From contig NZ_JABAIA010000001.1 of the NCBI RefSeq assembly GCF_012641275.1, positions 3,100,001-3,164,000 of the forward strand: a stretch of 64,000 bases of DNA. The letters run 5' to 3'. The notes beneath the pieces were generated by a model. That model did not search any database and was not told the origin of the DNA. It saw only the letters and a list, made by a program, of their open reading frames with translations. Source of the DNA: Chitinophaga varians (GTDB lineage Bacteria; Bacteroidota; Bacteroidia; Chitinophagales; Chitinophagaceae). The translations under genes and the position numbers were made by a program. Shown here one piece after another: positions 61,963 through 64,000 of this stretch (positions are counted from its first letter, which is position 1; each line of letters begins with the position of its first letter).

Positions 61963-62769
61963 ATGGCAGATTTAAAAGTTACACTGATACAATCCCGGCT
62001 TTACTGGGAGGATATTGCGGCAAACCTGCAGATGTTCGATGAAAAAATCGACAGCATTGGTGAGCGGACAGAAGTGGTATTTTTACCCGAAATGTTCAGC
62101 ACCGGCTTCAGCATGCAGCCGGAGAAACTGGCGGAAACCATGGACGGAAGCGCTGTGCAGTGGATGAAGAAAAAGGCTGCGGAAAAAAATATCATCCTCA
62201 CCGGCAGCCTGATCATCGAAGAAAATGGTCATTATGTAAACCGCCTCATCTGGATGCTGCCCAACGGCACCTATGGCACCTACGATAAGCGCCACCTGTT
62301 TGGTTATGCCGGCGAACATGAGCATTACCAGCCGGGCAACAAACGGCTGATTGCCCAGGTGAAAGGCTGGAAAATCAATCTGAATATCTGTTATGATATG
62401 CGTTTCCCGGTATGGGCCCGCAATACCATCCAGGAAGACGGCACCCCCGCCTATGATGTGCTGGTATATGTGGCCAACTGGCCGGAACGCCGCAGCACTG
62501 CATGGACCACACTGCTGCAGGCCCGCGCCATCGAAAACCAGTGTTACGCTATCGGCGTTAACAGGGTCGGCGATGACGGCAATAAAATCTACCACAGCGG
62601 CGAAACCAGCCTGATAGATCCTATGGGAGAAGTTATCTACCGCAAATCACACGACGAGGATATTTTTACGTATACCCTTCAACGTGACAGGCTGGAAGAA
62701 GTCAGGAAAAACATTCCTTTCCTGAAAGATGCCGACAACTTCACTATTCTCAGTAACGAACTCGTTTAA
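61963..62769 (+). CDS. Nitrilase-family amidohydrolase (omega-amidase-like)
   Basis: A 268-aa enzyme with the complete Glu-Lys-Cys triad: Glu in VFLPEMFSTGF (about 43), Lys in TYDKRHLF (about 110) and Cys in LNICYDMRFPVWARN (about 145). MFSTGF and the closing GET(S)LIDPMGEVI are those of the Nit2/YafV branch, which deaminates alpha-ketoglutaramate or similar omega-amides left by transaminases. It is slightly shorter than plant and animal Nit2 (about 275). Confidence 0.93.
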   Translation: MADLKVTLIQSRLYWEDIAANLQMFDEKIDSIGERTEVVFLPEMFSTGFSMQPEKLAETMDGSAVQWMKKKAAEKNIILTGSLIIEENGHYVNRLIWMLPNGTYGTYDKRHLFGYAGEHEHYQPGNKRLIAQVKGWKINLNICYDMRFPVWARNTIQEDGTPAYDVLVYVANWPERRSTAWTTLLQARAIENQCYAIGVNRVGDDGNKIYHSGETSLIDPMGEVIYRKSHDEDIFTYTLQRDRLEEVRKNIPFLKDADNFTILSNELV

Positions 62770-62781
62770 CCTTTATCATAG

Positions 62782-63171
62782 ATGCTCCTGCAGGCCGTAC
62801 ACCACATCGCTGTTATTTGTGCTGATTACCATCGTAGCAAAGCCTTTTATACCGATGTGCTGGGCTTGCAGGTCATCCGGGAGGTATACCGCGAAGAGCG
62901 GGACTCCTGGAAGCTGGACCTGGCGCTGGGCGACCAGTATGTGATAGAGCTTTTTTCTTTCCCCGGTCCGCCTCCGCGCCCCAGTCGGCCCGAAGCCTGT
63001 GGCCTCCGGCACCTTGCCTTTGCGGTGAACGATATCGCTGCTGCGGTACAGCAACTGCAACAGAAAGGCGTAACCACCGAACCCATTCGCACAGACCCTT
63101 ACACCGGTAAGCGTTTCACTTTTTTTACTGACCCTGATGGCCTACCTTTAGAGTTGTACGAGCAACCCTAA
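62782..63171 (+). CDS. VOC family metal-dependent protein (GloA2-like)
   Basis: This 129-aa vicinal-oxygen-chelate protein has two beta-alpha-beta-beta-beta halves. HHIAVICADYHRSKAFYTDVLGL opens with metal His (shown in part), Glu in YVIELFSFP (about 57), His in GLRHLAFAVNDI (about 76) and Glu in PDGLPLELYEQ close the metal site. The sequence resembles the SMU1112c/GloA2 group. The reaction is unknown. It lies 12 nt after the amidase gene. Confidence 0.88.
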   Translation: MLLQAVHHIAVICADYHRSKAFYTDVLGLQVIREVYREERDSWKLDLALGDQYVIELFSFPGPPPRPSRPEACGLRHLAFAVNDIAAAVQQLQQKGVTTEPIRTDPYTGKRFTFFTDPDGLPLELYEQP

Positions 63172-63182
63172 TACACTTCGCC

Positions 63183-64000
63183 ATGCCCGCTATTTATACA
63201 AACGCCCTGATATTCACCGGCGACCGGATTCTCAGTGACCACGCGGTGGTGACGGACGGTCATGTGATTACAGGCATCGTACCGGCTTCCGAATACAAAG
63301 GCCATCCTGATGTGATAGACCTGGAAGGAGGCTTCATGGCGCCGGCTTTCGTGGATTTACAGGTGTACGGCGGCAATGGCAGCATATTCTTCCTGGACCC
63401 GTCTGTAGAAAGCCTTCGGGCCACCTACGAAGCCAGTAAGGCCGGCGGCGCCGCCCATATTATGCCTACGCTGGCCACCATAGCGCCGGAGAAAGTGTTG
63501 CTGGCCATACAGGCTGTCAGGGACTACTGGCAGGAAGGCGGGAAAGGTGTGCTGGGGTTGCATCTGGAAGGTCCTTTTATCAATCCGGTAAAAAAGGGAG
63601 CGCATCTTGAAAAGTACATCCATCCGCTTACCCGCGAAGATGTAAACTGGATACTACATCACGGCAAAGACGTGGTGAAGATGATCACCCTCGCGCCGGA
63701 ATGCTGCGATCCCGCACTGGTAAAGGAATTACAGGATGCAGGCATCACTATTTTTGCGGGTCACAGCAATGCTACCTATGCAGAGGCAATAGCCGCTTTC
63801 GAAAACGGGATTCATCATGTAACGCACCTGTTCAATGCCATGTCACCGCTGGAAAGCCGCGCTCCCGGGTTGGTGGGAACGGTGTACAACCAACCTAAAA
63901 TATTCGCCAGTATTGTGGCAGACGGTGTCCACGTGGATTTCGCCACGGTCAGCATCAGCCACAAGATCATGGACGGCCGCCTTTTTCTGATCTCTGATGC
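63183..64000 (+). CDS. nagA: N-acetylglucosamine-6-phosphate deacetylase (3' end cut by window)
   Basis: An open frame from ATG 63183 to the last base, 272 residues visible out of the usual 380 or so. Amidohydrolase motifs: APAFVDLQVYGGNG (where HGG is usual, the first His is missing), GLHLEGPFINP (Glu for the metal site), FAGHSNATYAEA (His), and THLFNAMSPLE (His). It converts GlcNAc-6-P to glucosamine-6-P and acetate. Asp instead of a classic His in the first metal motif is normal for NagA (one-metal forms). Only one gene end is visible, so neighbours cannot be judged. Confidence 0.93.
   Translation, partial: MPAIYTNALIFTGDRILSDHAVVTDGHVITGIVPASEYKGHPDVIDLEGGFMAPAFVDLQVYGGNGSIFFLDPSVESLRATYEASKAGGAAHIMPTLATIAPEKVLLAIQAVRDYWQEGGKGVLGLHLEGPFINPVKKGAHLEKYIHPLTREDVNWILHHGKDVVKMITLAPECCDPALVKELQDAGITIFAGHSNATYAEAIAAFENGIHHVTHLFNAMSPLESRAPGLVGTVYNQPKIFASIVADGVHVDFATVSISHKIMDGRLFLISD

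Noticed and set aside
1..64000. CRISPR arrays, IS elements, prophage or plasmid genes
   Set aside because: No regularly spaced repeats, transposase, integrase, capsid or replication-initiator frames were found on either strand.

Overview
The window looks like a chromosomal segment of a Bacteroidota bacterium, most likely Chitinophagaceae and close to Chitinophaga. The genus is inferred from gene content, not from a search. Supporting signs are FtsX/MacB permeases of about 800 aa in tandem, DUF4199, DUF4290, DUF5522 and IPExxxVDY family proteins, a Rho factor with a long charged N-terminal insertion, MurA with Asp in place of the catalytic Cys, 7TMR-DISM and CHASE3 sensor kinases, and promoters of the Bacteroidota type (TTTG, about 19-20 nt, TAnnTTTG). 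No phage, IS element, CRISPR array or rRNA operon is visible. Both ends cut a gene.

Layout. 1-12895 is an efflux locus, all on +: four consecutive FtsX-type permeases, one LolD/MacB-type ATPase, a TolC-type outer-membrane protein and an HlyD/MacA-type adaptor. 13046-14367 holds gpsA and a small conserved protein. 14939-22590 is a signalling block: a GT-B glycosyltransferase with a C-terminal helical domain, a lone receiver, an NtrC-type sigma-54 activator, a low-affinity-iron-permease-like membrane protein, a REC-PAS-kinase and a CHASE3 kinase. 22912-30063 is a stress and DNA-repair island: Pro-rich peptide, YciE/F-like ferritin-fold protein, SDR, topoisomerase IB, Ku, and a DNA ligase D split into PE and Lig-Pol frames at a run of nine A. 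30182-36381 has a second sigma-54 activator, a chromate transporter, a 2OG-Fe(II) oxygenase, ExbD and AsnRS. 36846-43221 has Rho, an outer-membrane beta-barrel, a TetR regulator with a clear promoter/operator, and a LytS/LytR-type pair. 43241-51694 is mostly housekeeping: pterin dehydratase, an alkyltransferase-like protein, DUF5522, TrmB, Lrp/AsnC, tryptophan 2,3-dioxygenase, alpha/beta hydrolase, SDR, DUF4290, MurA, Gmk. 51737-64000 has a CNNM/CBS protein, TatC, RpiB, M28 peptidase, HdeD-like protein, ECF sigma factor, UvrD/PcrA helicase, RecX, a nitrilase-family amidase, a VOC protein and NagA (cut by the end).

The most unusual element is a stand-alone RNA gene on the minus strand at 45455-45600. 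It has complete acceptor, D, anticodon and T arms and an encoded CCA, but a structured variable region of 74 nt and the anticodon loop of a GUC tRNA on a Leu-like type II body. A consensus promoter lies upstream and a terminator downstream. Other points of interest are the A9 slippery run joining the two LigD frames, a promoter-terminator pair with no gene between (53245-53410), Cys-to-Asp MurA, Cys-to-Ala alkyltransferase-like protein, and several inverted-repeat elements between genes.
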